Counted from the first letter of the stretch, positions 1-5,582 are shown. The stretch: DNA of 6,499 bases from Lysobacteraceae bacterium (GCA_017990865.1 JAGNNB010000174.1:1-6499); one strand, 5' to 3'. Translations and numbers: made by a program. Notes: generated by a model not told the origin, from the sequence alone.

Positions 1-394
1 GCCAGGAGGTCTGCCAATTGTTCTCGGCGTAGATCACTTGCGAACTGCCGCGCAGCACGCCGGCGATGTACTGCACACCGGGCACTTCGCGGCGAATGGC
101 TTCGGCGTCCTGCTGCGTGAGCGTGAAGAAATTGCCGCTGGAGACGCGCACGCCGCCGAAACCGCGCGCACCGCCGGGATTGATATCGAGCCGCTGCGAA
201 CCGAGGCCGGAAACGAGCTTGTCGATCTCGCGCTGCGTGCCCTGCCCCACCGACACCATCACGATTACCGCGGCGATACCGATGATGACGCCGAGCGAGG
301 TCAAGGCGCTGCGCAGCCAATTGCCTCGCAGCGCGAACGCCGCGGTGCGCAGCACTTCGCCGATGCTCATGCCGCGGACATCGCCCCCGCTCAC
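1..394 (-). CDS. ABC transporter permease, MacB/FtsX type (N-terminal part, cut by window edge)
   Basis: This is the inner-membrane permease of the efflux operon, with only the first 131 codons in the window. After a short cytoplasmic stretch (VLRTAAFALRGNWLRSALT, about residues 14-32) comes the first transmembrane helix (LGVIIGIAAVIVMVSVGQG, about 34-52). The start of the large periplasmic MacB-PCD domain follows (GLGSQRLDINPGG, then a region with TLTQQDAEAIRREVPGV). The LRSxLTxLGVIIG signature is typical of the MacB/LolC/FtsX superfamily. Unlike E. coli MacB, the ATPase is a separate protein. I chose GTG at 394 because it overlaps the ATPase stop as GTGA and has GGAGA (402-406) seven bases upstream. 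ATG at 370 (MSIGEVLRT) is a real alternative that fits the usual family N-terminus better. The family call is secure; the substrate is unknown. Confidence 0.88.
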   Translation of the reverse strand, partial: MSGGDVRGMSIGEVLRTAAFALRGNWLRSALTSLGVIIGIAAVIVMVSVGQGTQREIDKLVSGLGSQRLDINPGGARGFGGVRVSSGNFFTLTQQDAEAIRREVPGVQYIAGVLRGSSQVIYAENNWQTSW

Positions 395-1206
395 GCGCGC
401 GTCTCCGCGCCGCTCGTCTCTGCACCCATCTCCGCGTCATCGGCGGGCGCGCGACGCGCGCTCAGCGTGTCGGTATGCAAACGCCCGTCGCGCATCACGC
501 AGACGCGGCCCGCATGCGCGGCGACATCGGCGTCGTGGGTGATGAGGATGATGGTGTGGCCCTCGTCGCGCAGCCGCTCGAACAAAGCGAGAATATCTTG
601 CCCCGTACGCGAATCCAGCGCGCCGGTCGGTTCGTCGGCCATCAGAATCGCGGGTTTGTGGATCAGCGCCCGCGCGATCGCCACGCGTTGCTGCTGACCG
701 CCTGACAGTTCGCTGGGGCGGTGATGCATGCGTTCGCCCAGTCCCACCGCAGCCAGCGCTTCGCTCGCGCGCTGGCGACGCTCCGCGACCGGCACGCGCG
801 CATAGCTCAATGGCATCGCGACGTTGTCCAGCGCGTTCATCCGCGACAACAAATTGAAGCCCTGAAACACGAAACCGATCTTGTCCCGACGCAGCACCGC
901 ACGTTCTTCGGCATCGAGGTCGGCGACATCGACGCCGTCGCACAGATACGTGCCGCTGGTGGGCGTATCCAGACAGCCGATCAAGTTCATCAACGTCGAT
1001 TTGCCGGAACCCGACGGCCCGACGATGGCGACGAATTCGCCGTGTTCGATCCGCAAATCCACGTCCTGCAAGGCGATCACTTCGGCTTCGCTGTCCGGCG
1101 AATAGACTTTGCCCAAGCCGCGGGTTTCGATGACCGGCGGTTTCGCGGGCGGCTTCGCGGACGGTTGCGCGGTCTGCTGCGCGGATCGCGCGGCTGTTGC
1201 GTTCAC
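391..1206 (-). CDS. ABC transporter ATP-binding protein, MacB/LolD class
   Basis: This cytoplasmic ATPase of 271 residues powers the adjacent permease by ATP binding and hydrolysis. All nucleotide-binding motifs are intact: Walker A GPSGSGKST (63-71), Q-loop Gln115 in GFVFQGFNLL, signature LSGGQ (167-171), Walker B ILMADE (187-192), D-loop GALD (195-198) and switch His224 in LITHD. VFQxFNLL and ADEPTGALDS are typical of the MacB/LolD/FtsE branch of lipoprotein, peptide and macrolide exporters. The N-terminus carries an Ala/Gln/Pro-rich extension of about 25 residues (QPSAKPPAKPP) and the C-terminus a 25-residue Ala/Glu-rich tail. GTG at 1206 is chosen as start because it overlaps the adaptor stop as GTGA and has GAGGT (1213-1217) six bases upstream. 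The open frame continues to 1392 only as a shadow inside the adaptor gene. The permease begins at its stop. Confidence 0.95.
   Translation of the reverse strand: MNATAARSAQQTAQPSAKPPAKPPVIETRGLGKVYSPDSEAEVIALQDVDLRIEHGEFVAIVGPSGSGKSTLMNLIGCLDTPTSGTYLCDGVDVADLDAEERAVLRRDKIGFVFQGFNLLSRMNALDNVAMPLSYARVPVAERRQRASEALAAVGLGERMHHRPSELSGGQQQRVAIARALIHKPAILMADEPTGALDSRTGQDILALFERLRDEGHTIILITHDADVAAHAGRVCVMRDGRLHTDTLSARRAPADDAEMGAETSGAETRA
392..406 (-). promoter_or_regulatory. RBS and GTGA overlap between ATPase and permease genes
   Basis: On the minus strand GGAGA (402-406) stands seven bases before GTG (394-392), which overlaps the ATPase TGA stop (393-391). The same GTGA arrangement occurs at the upstream junction of this operon. 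It supports the GTG start of the permease over ATG 370, though not conclusively. Confidence 0.6.
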
Positions 1207-2723
1207 TTGGCGACCTCGACCGCCTGCGTGCCGACGACGATCGCATCGCCGGCCGCGATTTCGCCCGCGACTTCCGTACTGCTGCCGTCGGAGGCGCCGA
1301 TGCGCACCGTCACCGGCGTCGGCACGCCGTCGACCAGACGATAGATCGGCGCGCGACGCGAACCGATCAACGTGTTGATCTCGGTGTCCCAACGCTGGCG
1401 CTGGGCATCGCTCAAGCTGCCGCGGAACGCGCCGAATTGCTGATTGAAACGTTCGAGCAAGCGTTGACGCATTTGCCCGCTCGGCGCACCGCCGTTGCCG
1501 CCGCCGGACTGTGCGCCGCCGGGCGGGCGTCCGAACAGCGTCGGTCCTGCATTGCCGCCTTGCGGCGGGGCCGCGACGCGCGCGGCGGCGCGCTCGCGCA
1601 TCTGCGCCAATGCGCTATCGAATTGCGCTTGCTGCGCGGCGTCGAGCTTCAACATCGCCGCCACTTTCGGCAGATCGTCGCTCATGCCGGCGCGGGCGCC
1701 GATCCGTTGCGGCGTCGTTCCGCCCGGCGCGCCGAGCGCGCTTTCCGGCGGTTTGAAGCGCAGGGCCGCATTCGGCACTTTCAGGATATCGTCGCGGCGG
1801 CTGACTTCGATCTCGGCATTGGTGGTCATGCCCGGCAGCAGCGCTTGATCGCTGTTGTCCACGGCGATCACCACCGGGTAGGTGATGACGTTGTTGGTGT
1901 TGGTCGCGGCGACGCGCACTTGCCGCACTTCGCCTTTGAATTGCCGGTCGGGATAGGCATCGACCGTGAAGCTGACCGGCTGCCCGGGTTTGACTTGGCC
2001 GATATCGGATTCGTCCACCGCCAGCACGATTTCCATCTTCGCCAGATCTTCGGCGATCTTGAACAACACCGGCGCCTGCAGACTGGCGGCGACGGTCTGG
2101 CCCGGCTCCACCGCGCGATTGAGCACCACGCCGTCCACCGGCGAACGAATCACCGTGCGCGCCAAGTTCAACCGCGCGTTCTGCGTGGACGCCTGTTGCT
2201 GACGAATCTGCGCCTGCGCCGAGGCGACTTGTCCGCGCGCCTGATCCAGCGCCGCGCGCGACTGGTCCAAATCGCTGCGGGACACCAAGTCCTGCCGCAC
2301 CAATTGCTGCTTGCGCGCGAAATCCGAGTCCGCGTTGCGCAACGCAGCCTGCGCGGAGGCCAAAGCGGCGCGCGCATTGGCGATGCTGGCGTCGGTCTGC
2401 TCAATCTGCGATTCGAAGGTGCTGGGATCGATTCGCGCCAACACCTGCCCTTTGGTGACTTGGTCGTTGAAATCGACCAGCACTTCGGTGAGCCGGCCGG
2501 AGACCTCGCTACCCACATCCACCGTGGACAGCGCGCTGAGCGTGCCGGTGGCCGAGATCGACACCCGAATGTCGCCCTCTTCCACCTCGGCGGTGCGGTA
2601 GGCGGGCGCTTCGTCGGAGGTTCGATGTTTCCAATACCACGCGCCGCCGGCGAGAACGACGAGCGCGCCGAGAGCCAGGGCGATACGGGGAATGCGCGAA
2701 CCGGTTTTGCGGGATGGGGGCAT
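1203..2723 (-). CDS. Efflux periplasmic adaptor (membrane fusion protein), MacA-like, with an unusual insert
   Basis: This 506-residue protein should link the ABC pump to an outer-membrane TolC-type channel. A membrane anchor lies at about 13-31 (IALALGALVVLAGGAWYW). The first half of the lipoyl domain is at 45-100 (ATGTLSALSTVDVGSEVSGRL). An alpha-helical hairpin rich in Ala and Gln follows at about 103-190. The second lipoyl half is TVIRSPVDGVVLNR (190-203), and the beta-barrel at about 228-310 ends in LPGMTTNAEI. The membrane-proximal domain is split: VPNAALRF (316-323) is separated from YRLVDGVPTPVTVRIG (461-476) by about 135 residues that MacA proteins normally lack. These contain Gly/Pro/Gln-rich linkers and two helices, LKLDAAQQAQFDSALAQM and SLSDAQRQRW. 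The family is normally about 370-400 residues long. ATG at 2723 is chosen because the anchor follows directly; no good Shine-Dalgarno is visible. It is first in a coupled operon with the ATPase and permease. Confidence 0.93.
   Translation of the reverse strand: MPPSRKTGSRIPRIALALGALVVLAGGAWYWKHRTSDEAPAYRTAEVEEGDIRVSISATGTLSALSTVDVGSEVSGRLTEVLVDFNDQVTKGQVLARIDPSTFESQIEQTDASIANARAALASAQAALRNADSDFARKQQLVRQDLVSRSDLDQSRAALDQARGQVASAQAQIRQQQASTQNARLNLARTVIRSPVDGVVLNRAVEPGQTVAASLQAPVLFKIAEDLAKMEIVLAVDESDIGQVKPGQPVSFTVDAYPDRQFKGEVRQVRVAATNTNNVITYPVVIAVDNSDQALLPGMTTNAEIEVSRRDDILKVPNAALRFKPPESALGAPGGTTPQRIGARAGMSDDLPKVAAMLKLDAAQQAQFDSALAQMRERAAARVAAPPQGGNAGPTLFGRPPGGAQSGGGNGGAPSGQMRQRLLERFNQQFGAFRGSLSDAQRQRWDTEINTLIGSRRAPIYRLVDGVPTPVTVRIGASDGSSTEVAGEIAAGDAIVVGTQAVEVAK
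1204..1217 (-). promoter_or_regulatory. RBS and GTGA overlap between adaptor and ATPase genes
   Basis: On the minus strand GAGGT (1213-1217) stands six bases before GTG (1206-1204), which shares bases with the adaptor TGA stop (1205-1203). This decides the ATPase start and suggests translational coupling. Confidence 0.75.
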
Positions 2724-2872
2724 GGCGGATAGGCGAACGCAGTGGAGGGAGAGGATCGCGGAGGCGATGCCGTAGCTCGACACGCCGCGCCCGCGAAGGT
2801 TCCGGGGCGGGCGGCCTTGGCGAAACCGGCGAGCCGCCGCATGATCGCACGACACCCGCCTCCGACGCTGCC

Positions 2873-2887
2873 ATGCCATTCGTCCTA
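2873..2887 (+). other. Probable original start of the DUF486 gene, cut off by the inserted element
   Basis: Five codons (MPFVL) begin at ATG 2873 and run into a TGA (2897-2899) inside the inserted element. The codon CTA at 2885-2887 recurs at 3041-3043, where the frame resumes as KRFLPVLLLVCSN. Joining the two pieces gives a seamless 115-codon gene with a plausible first membrane helix, close to the usual DUF486 length of about 110-116 residues. This is a reconstruction from the sequence. There is no clear Shine-Dalgarno before 2873, so the exact original start is not certain. Confidence 0.5.
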
Positions 2888-3043
2888 GCAGGCTGTTGAA
2901 AAACAGCCTGTTAACGCAGCCATGGATGGCTGCGACGACGAAGCAAGAGCGTAAGCGATTGATTCGTCGGGAGCGAGTCCGGACATGTGCCGGACTCGCG
3001 ACTTGAAAAACGATCAGGATGATCGTTTTTCAACAACCTGCTA
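2886..3043. mobile_element. MITE-like element with 19-bp terminal inverted repeats and TA ends
   Basis: A 158-bp non-coding element is bounded by TAGCAGGCTGTTGAAAAAC (2886-2904) and its complement (3025-3043), matching at 18 of 19 positions. Both ends are TA, as expected if TA is the duplicated target, a habit of IS630/Tc1-mariner-type transposases and of Correia elements in Neisseria. Inside is a chain of perfect hairpins: 2889-2910 (9-bp stem, GAAA loop), 2915-2934 (9 bp), 2936-2969 (7 bp), 2973-2999 (10 bp) and 3003-3033 (14 bp). No transposase or convincing ORF fits within it, so it would need a transposase supplied in trans. I cannot name a family from memory. It interrupts the DUF486 gene after codon 5. 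Confidence 0.72.
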
Positions 3044-3064
3044 AAACGTTTCCTGCCTGTCCTG

Positions 3065-3376
3065 TTGCTGGTCTGTTCCAACATCTTCATGACCTTCGCC
3101 TGGTACGGGCACCTCAAGTACAAATCCGCACCGCTGCCGCTGGCGATCGTCGCCAGTTGGGGCATCGCCCTGTTCGAGTACAGCTTGATGGTGCCCGCCA
3201 ACCGCTGGGGCAGCGCGGTCTATTCGGCGCCGCAGCTCAAGGGCATGCAGGAAGTGATCACGCTGATCGTTTTCGCCGGATTTTCGACGTGGTATCTGGA
3301 GCAGCCGTTGAAGTGGAATCATTGGGCCGGCTTCGGTTTGATCGTCGTCGCCGCCTGGCTGATTTTCTTGGAGTGA
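3065..3376 (+). CDS. DMT-superfamily membrane protein, DUF486 (5' end displaced by the inserted element)
   Basis: This is a small polytopic inner-membrane protein related to the drug/metabolite transporter superfamily; no substrate is established. The signature SNIFMTFAWYGHLK near the N-terminus, then VASWGIALFEY, VPANRWGS, LKGMQEVITLIVFAGFS and a final helix ending in WLIFLE mark DUF486, with about four membrane helices. The frame is open from 3023 (after a TGA at 3020-3022) to the stop at 3374-3376. The only usual start left is TTG at 3065, giving 103 residues and losing half of helix 1. It has no Shine-Dalgarno. Codons before it (KRFLPVL, 3044-3064) clearly belong to the gene. The natural start was probably ATG 2873, now separated by the 158-bp element. 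The gene may be a pseudogene or poorly expressed; the rest of the frame is intact, suggesting recent disruption. It is divergent from the efflux operon and convergent with the DUF962 gene. Confidence 0.75.
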   Translation: MLVCSNIFMTFAWYGHLKYKSAPLPLAIVASWGIALFEYSLMVPANRWGSAVYSAPQLKGMQEVITLIVFAGFSTWYLEQPLKWNHWAGFGLIVVAAWLIFLE

Positions 3377-3399
3377 GCGCGAACAGCGACGATGCGACC

Positions 3400-3467
3400 T
3401 GTGGGAGCGGCGTCAGCCGCGACAGGCATCCTTCACGCACGTCGTCGCGGCTGACGCCGCTCCCACA
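3400..3467. repeat. REP-type palindrome, perfect 24-bp arms; possible bidirectional terminator
   Basis: Arms at 3400-3423 and 3444-3467 are perfect inverted complements around a 20-base loop. The left arm begins TGTGGGAGCGGCGTCAGCCG. Such GTGGGAGCGGC-type units are abundant intergenic repeats in xanthomonads and pseudomonads, usually moved by RAYT (REP-associated) transposases. It lies 24 bases after the DUF486 stop and before the convergent DUF962 stop, where a hairpin could end transcription from both sides. No clear T-tract follows, so the terminator role is inferred. Confidence 0.85.
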
Positions 3468-3522
3468 AGCGGGATCTTTTCTCCATGTTTCGCCGACTGT
3501 GGCGCGCTTCCAAGCGCTTCTG

Positions 3523-3546
3523 GTCGCGGCTTCCGCCGCTCCTACA
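3523..3546. repeat. Degenerate single REP arm
   Basis: This 24-base stretch matches the right arm of the palindrome at 3444-3467 at 21 of 24 positions, in the same orientation. It retains a small internal palindrome GCGGC-ttcc-GCCGC. No partner arm is nearby. It looks like a decayed or solo REP unit in the same convergent intergenic region. Confidence 0.65.
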
Positions 3547-3592
3547 ATCGACCTCCCACAACCGCGTTTCGTCGGCCGCGCGATCGCGCCGC

Positions 3593-3895
3593 TCAGAATT
3601 TGATCCTGCCGATCCAAATGTCCTTGTACATCACCCAATCGCCCGCGAAGGAATAAAACGGGTATTTGAACGTCGCCGGACGGTTCTTCTCGAAGAAGAA
3701 ATGGCCGACCCAAGCGAAGGCGTAGCCACTGACCAAGGCCCCCAGCAACCACCACGGATTACGCTGAAACAGAGCGGTCGCGATGAACGCGAGCGCGCAG
3801 GTGGTGCCGACGAAATGTAATCGACGGCAGACCGTGTTCTGGTGTTCGCCGAGATAGAAGGGATAGAACTCGCGAAAACTGATGAACCGGCTCAT
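3593..3895 (-). CDS. DUF962 / Mpo1-like family membrane protein
   Basis: This 100-residue protein matches the DUF962 (YGL010W/Mpo1-like) family. The conserved histidine motifs are visible: HQNTVCRRLHFVGT (18-31) and WVGHFFFEKNRPATFKYPFYSFAGDW (62-87). Two hydrophobic segments lie at about 30-45 and 48-66. Yeast Mpo1 is an iron-dependent dioxygenase that alpha-oxidises 2-hydroxy fatty acids; the bacterial short homologues are mostly uncharacterised, so only the metal-histidine pattern can be carried over. ATG 3895 overlaps the stop of the upstream secreted-protein gene as ATGA and has a strong GGAGG (3903-3907) seven bases before it. The longer frame upstream is a shadow of that gene. The gene is the last of the minus-strand run and faces the DUF486 gene. 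Confidence 0.9.
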   Translation of the reverse strand: MSRFISFREFYPFYLGEHQNTVCRRLHFVGTTCALAFIATALFQRNPWWLLGALVSGYAFAWVGHFFFEKNRPATFKYPFYSFAGDWVMYKDIWIGRIKF

Positions 3896-4647
3896 TGTCC
3901 TTCCTCCCGGACCGTCGCGATCGGAACGATCAGGTCCGCGATGTCTTCGTCGTGAATGGCAATCTTCTGCGCCAGGCCTTCGACATGCAAGCGCAGGATC
4001 AAGGCGTAGCGCCGGCCGCAGCCTTCCAGGTTCCAGGTCTCGAAGAGGTCGTTGTTCTCCAGCGGTTCGGCGGGCGGCTGCTCGGCGACCGCGCGGTCCA
4101 AGCGCGGACACGCCCATGCCGCCAAGACCAGCGGCGCCACCAACGACAGTTCCCTTTGGGAGAAGCTTTCCGACAAACGCGTACCGGCGACTTCGGGATA
4201 GGTCGTCGGATGCCAGTCGTGCAGCGTCTTCACGCAGGATCGCGCCGTGGCCGAACGATCGCCGGCAGCGGTGTTGGCGTAGAGGAATTCGATGTCCGCT
4301 TTCGCTTTGCGGCCGGCACGTCCCGCCGCGTACGCGGGCAGTCGCGCGCGGTCTTCCGGCGAGAGGTGGTCGTTCTGCCAGACCGCCAGCGCCGCATCGA
4401 GCGGGCCCGCCAACTGCGGCAGAGAGTCCTCCTTGCACTTGGCGGCGACATGCAGACGCAGCAGATAGCCGCGCAGGGCCTCGTCGTCCGCGGCGGCGGC
4501 GCACGGCGCGATCAGCAGCATCCCAACGAGCGCCGCGATGCACCAGTCCCGCCGCCCGTTGTCTCGACGCGTATTGTTGCGGCGCGTATTTTCGCGACGC
4601 GCGTTGTCGCGACCCGAGTTGTTCCGACGCGAGCGATCTATACGCAT
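3892..4647 (-). CDS. Secreted protein of unknown function with repeat-encoded basic leader
   Basis: I do not recognise a family. The 251-residue product starts with an unusual basic leader (residues 1-34) made of five 5-residue repeats ending mostly in RR. A signal-peptide-like core, WCIAALVGMLLIAPCAAAA (35-53), follows, with likely cleavage before ADD. The mature part has four cysteines (71, 138, 180, 210), enough for two disulfides, consistent with export. A C-terminal motif WNLEGCGRRYALILRLHVEG (205-224) resembles endings of other small secreted gammaproteobacterial proteins, from memory only. ATG 4647 is chosen because GGAAG (4655-4659) lies seven bases before it; it overlaps the mazG stop by 10 bases. 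ATG 4677 is possible but lacks this support. A start at the internal Met43 would leave too short a signal. The downstream DUF962 gene overlaps it. Confidence 0.75.
   Translation of the reverse strand: MRIDRSRRNNSGRDNARRENTRRNNTRRDNGRRDWCIAALVGMLLIAPCAAAADDEALRGYLLRLHVAAKCKEDSLPQLAGPLDAALAVWQNDHLSPEDRARLPAYAAGRAGRKAKADIEFLYANTAAGDRSATARSCVKTLHDWHPTTYPEVAGTRLSESFSQRELSLVAPLVLAAWACPRLDRAVAEQPPAEPLENNDLFETWNLEGCGRRYALILRLHVEGLAQKIAIHDEDIADLIVPIATVREEGQ
3893..3907 (-). promoter_or_regulatory. Strong RBS and ATGA overlap before the DUF962 gene
   Basis: GGAGG (minus strand, 3903-3907) lies seven bases before ATG 3895, which overlaps the preceding TGA (3894-3892). It fixes the start of the DUF962 gene and indicates translational coupling with the secreted-protein gene. 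Confidence 0.8.
4560..4634. repeat. Five imperfect copies of a 15-bp tandem repeat inside a coding region
   Basis: Five consecutive 15-bp units on the plus strand begin TTGTCTCGACGCGTA, TTGTTGCGGCGCGTA, TTTTCGCGACGCGCG, TTGTCGCGACCCGAG and TTGTTCCGACGCGAG. On the minus strand they encode a pentapeptide of the form [D/N/E]-N-x-[R/G]-R in the leader of the secreted protein. Because the unit is a multiple of three, copy-number change would lengthen or shorten the leader without a frameshift. Confidence 0.8.
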
Positions 4648-5468
4648 CCGCTTTCTTCCGATTTGGCCCGATCCCAATAGCGCTCCTGTTCCCGCAGCGA
4701 CAATTCGGCAAGCCGTACGCCGTCGGCGGCGGCGAGCGCTTCCATCGTGCGGAAGCGGCGCTCGAATTTACGGTTCGCGCGGCGCAAGGCGGTGCCCGGA
4801 TCGACCTCAGCGTGTCGGGCCAGATTGGCCGCGACGAACAGCAGATCGCCGATTTCGTCCTCCAAACGATCGCGCGCGTTCGCGTCATCGGGCGCGGCGG
4901 CGACGGCGGCGAATTCCGCTTGGGTTTCGTCCAGTTCTTCGCGCAGTTTCTCGATGACCGGCGCAGGGCTGGGCCACTCGAAACCCACGGCCGCGGCTTT
5001 CTTTTGCAACTTCAGCGCGCGCTGCCATTCCGGCAGTCCGGAAGCGATACCCGCCAGCGCGGACGCATCGTGTTCCGCGCCGTATTTCGCGAGGCGTTCT
5101 TTTTTCTTCTCGGCATCCCACATCGCGTTCAGCGCATCGCTGTCTTCGATGCTCATCCCGGCGAACACGTGCGGATGCCGGCGTTCCATCTTGTCGGCGA
5201 TGGCCTGCGCCACGTCCGCGAACGCGAACGCGCCCTGCTCTTCGGCCATGCGCGCGTGGAAAACCACTTGAAACAGCAAATCGCCGAGTTCGTCCTTCAG
5301 GTCGTCCAGATCGCCGCGATCGATCGCATCGGCCACTTCGTAGGCTTCTTCGATGGTGTACGGCGCGATGGTGGCGAAGGTTTGCTTCGTATCCCAGGGA
5401 CAACCGCCCTGCGGGTCGCGCAGACGGGCCATGATCGCGAGTAAGCGGTGGAGGGGATCAGCGGTCAT
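4638..5468 (-). CDS. mazG: MazG nucleoside triphosphate pyrophosphohydrolase
   Basis: MazG cleaves nucleoside triphosphates to monophosphates and pyrophosphate in the cytoplasm, removing aberrant nucleotides; in E. coli it also affects (p)ppGpp levels under starvation. At 276 residues it has the full two-domain length. The first domain shows RDPQGGCPWDTKQTF (18-31) and the metal-binding EEAYE (40-44) with ELGD (60-63). KMERRHPHVFAG lies at 93-104. The second, catalytic domain has LQKKAAAVGFEW (154-165), EELDE (177-181) and EIGD (205-208), then NRKFERRFR (232-240). All acidic metal ligands are present, so it should be active. ATG 5468 gives the usual N-terminus; the Shine-Dalgarno is weak (GAG about nine bases upstream). 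It is followed by the overlapping secreted-protein gene and preceded by a 142-bp gap after cysQ. Confidence 0.97.
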   Translation of the reverse strand: MTADPLHRLLAIMARLRDPQGGCPWDTKQTFATIAPYTIEEAYEVADAIDRGDLDDLKDELGDLLFQVVFHARMAEEQGAFAFADVAQAIADKMERRHPHVFAGMSIEDSDALNAMWDAEKKKERLAKYGAEHDASALAGIASGLPEWQRALKLQKKAAAVGFEWPSPAPVIEKLREELDETQAEFAAVAAAPDDANARDRLEDEIGDLLFVAANLARHAEVDPGTALRRANRKFERRFRTMEALAAADGVRLAELSLREQERYWDRAKSEESGCV

Positions 5469-5492
5469 GCGGCCGTGCTCGAACGAATAACG

Positions 5493-5582
5493 CTGTCATC
5501 CCGAGCGCAGCGAGGGACCTGCTGTTCGAAAGCGAACTTGCCAAAAGAAAAAGCAGGTCCCTCGCTGCGCTCGGGATGACAG
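5493..5582. repeat. Long perfect inverted repeat (31-bp arms) between cysQ and mazG
   Basis: Arms 5493-5523 and 5552-5582 are perfect inverted complements; the left arm begins CTGTCATCCCGAGCGCAGCG. The 28-base loop holds a smaller hairpin, GTTCG-aaag-CGAAC (5524-5537), and an A-rich stretch CCAAAAGAAAA. It lies 28 bases beyond the cysQ stop and 24 bases before the mazG start. Sequences of the type GTCATCCCGAGCG-AGCGAGGGACCT occur as dispersed intergenic palindromes in several bacterial groups, from memory. It could end or attenuate transcription between the two genes or stabilise mRNA ends; none of this is proven here. Confidence 0.85.

Noticed and set aside
38..697. 219-codon plus-strand open frame
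   Set aside because: Opposite strand of the permease and ATPase genes, whose motifs are intact; no independent signal.
1197..2732. 511-codon plus-strand open frame across the adaptor gene
   Set aside because: It is antisense to a clear membrane fusion protein, is rich in Arg/His/Ala, and has no recognisable domain: a GC-rich shadow frame.
2724..2872. Divergent promoter region between the adaptor and DUF486 genes
   Set aside because: A promoter is expected here, but no convincing -35/-10 pair is visible in this GC-rich stretch, so none is annotated.
2724..2879. Upstream extension of the adaptor reading frame to ATG 2879
   Set aside because: It would add about 52 Arg-rich residues before a normal anchor and overlap the DUF486 5' end; the start at 2723 fits the family.
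2911..3201. 96-codon minus-strand frame across the inserted element
   Set aside because: It spans the hairpin chain and the antisense of DUF486, with no domain; not a transposase.
3400..3546. CRISPR-like repeats
   Set aside because: The repeats are inverted arms of a palindrome, not direct repeats with regular spacers, and no cas gene is near.
3896..4888. 431-codon frame extending the DUF962 gene upstream
   Set aside because: Only the last 100 residues match a family; the rest is an out-of-frame reading of the secreted protein gene. Strong GGAGG marks ATG 3895.
3882..5444. 520-codon plus-strand open frame opposite mazG and the secreted protein
   Set aside because: Antisense to well-supported genes; Arg/Pro-rich low-complexity translation with no family features.
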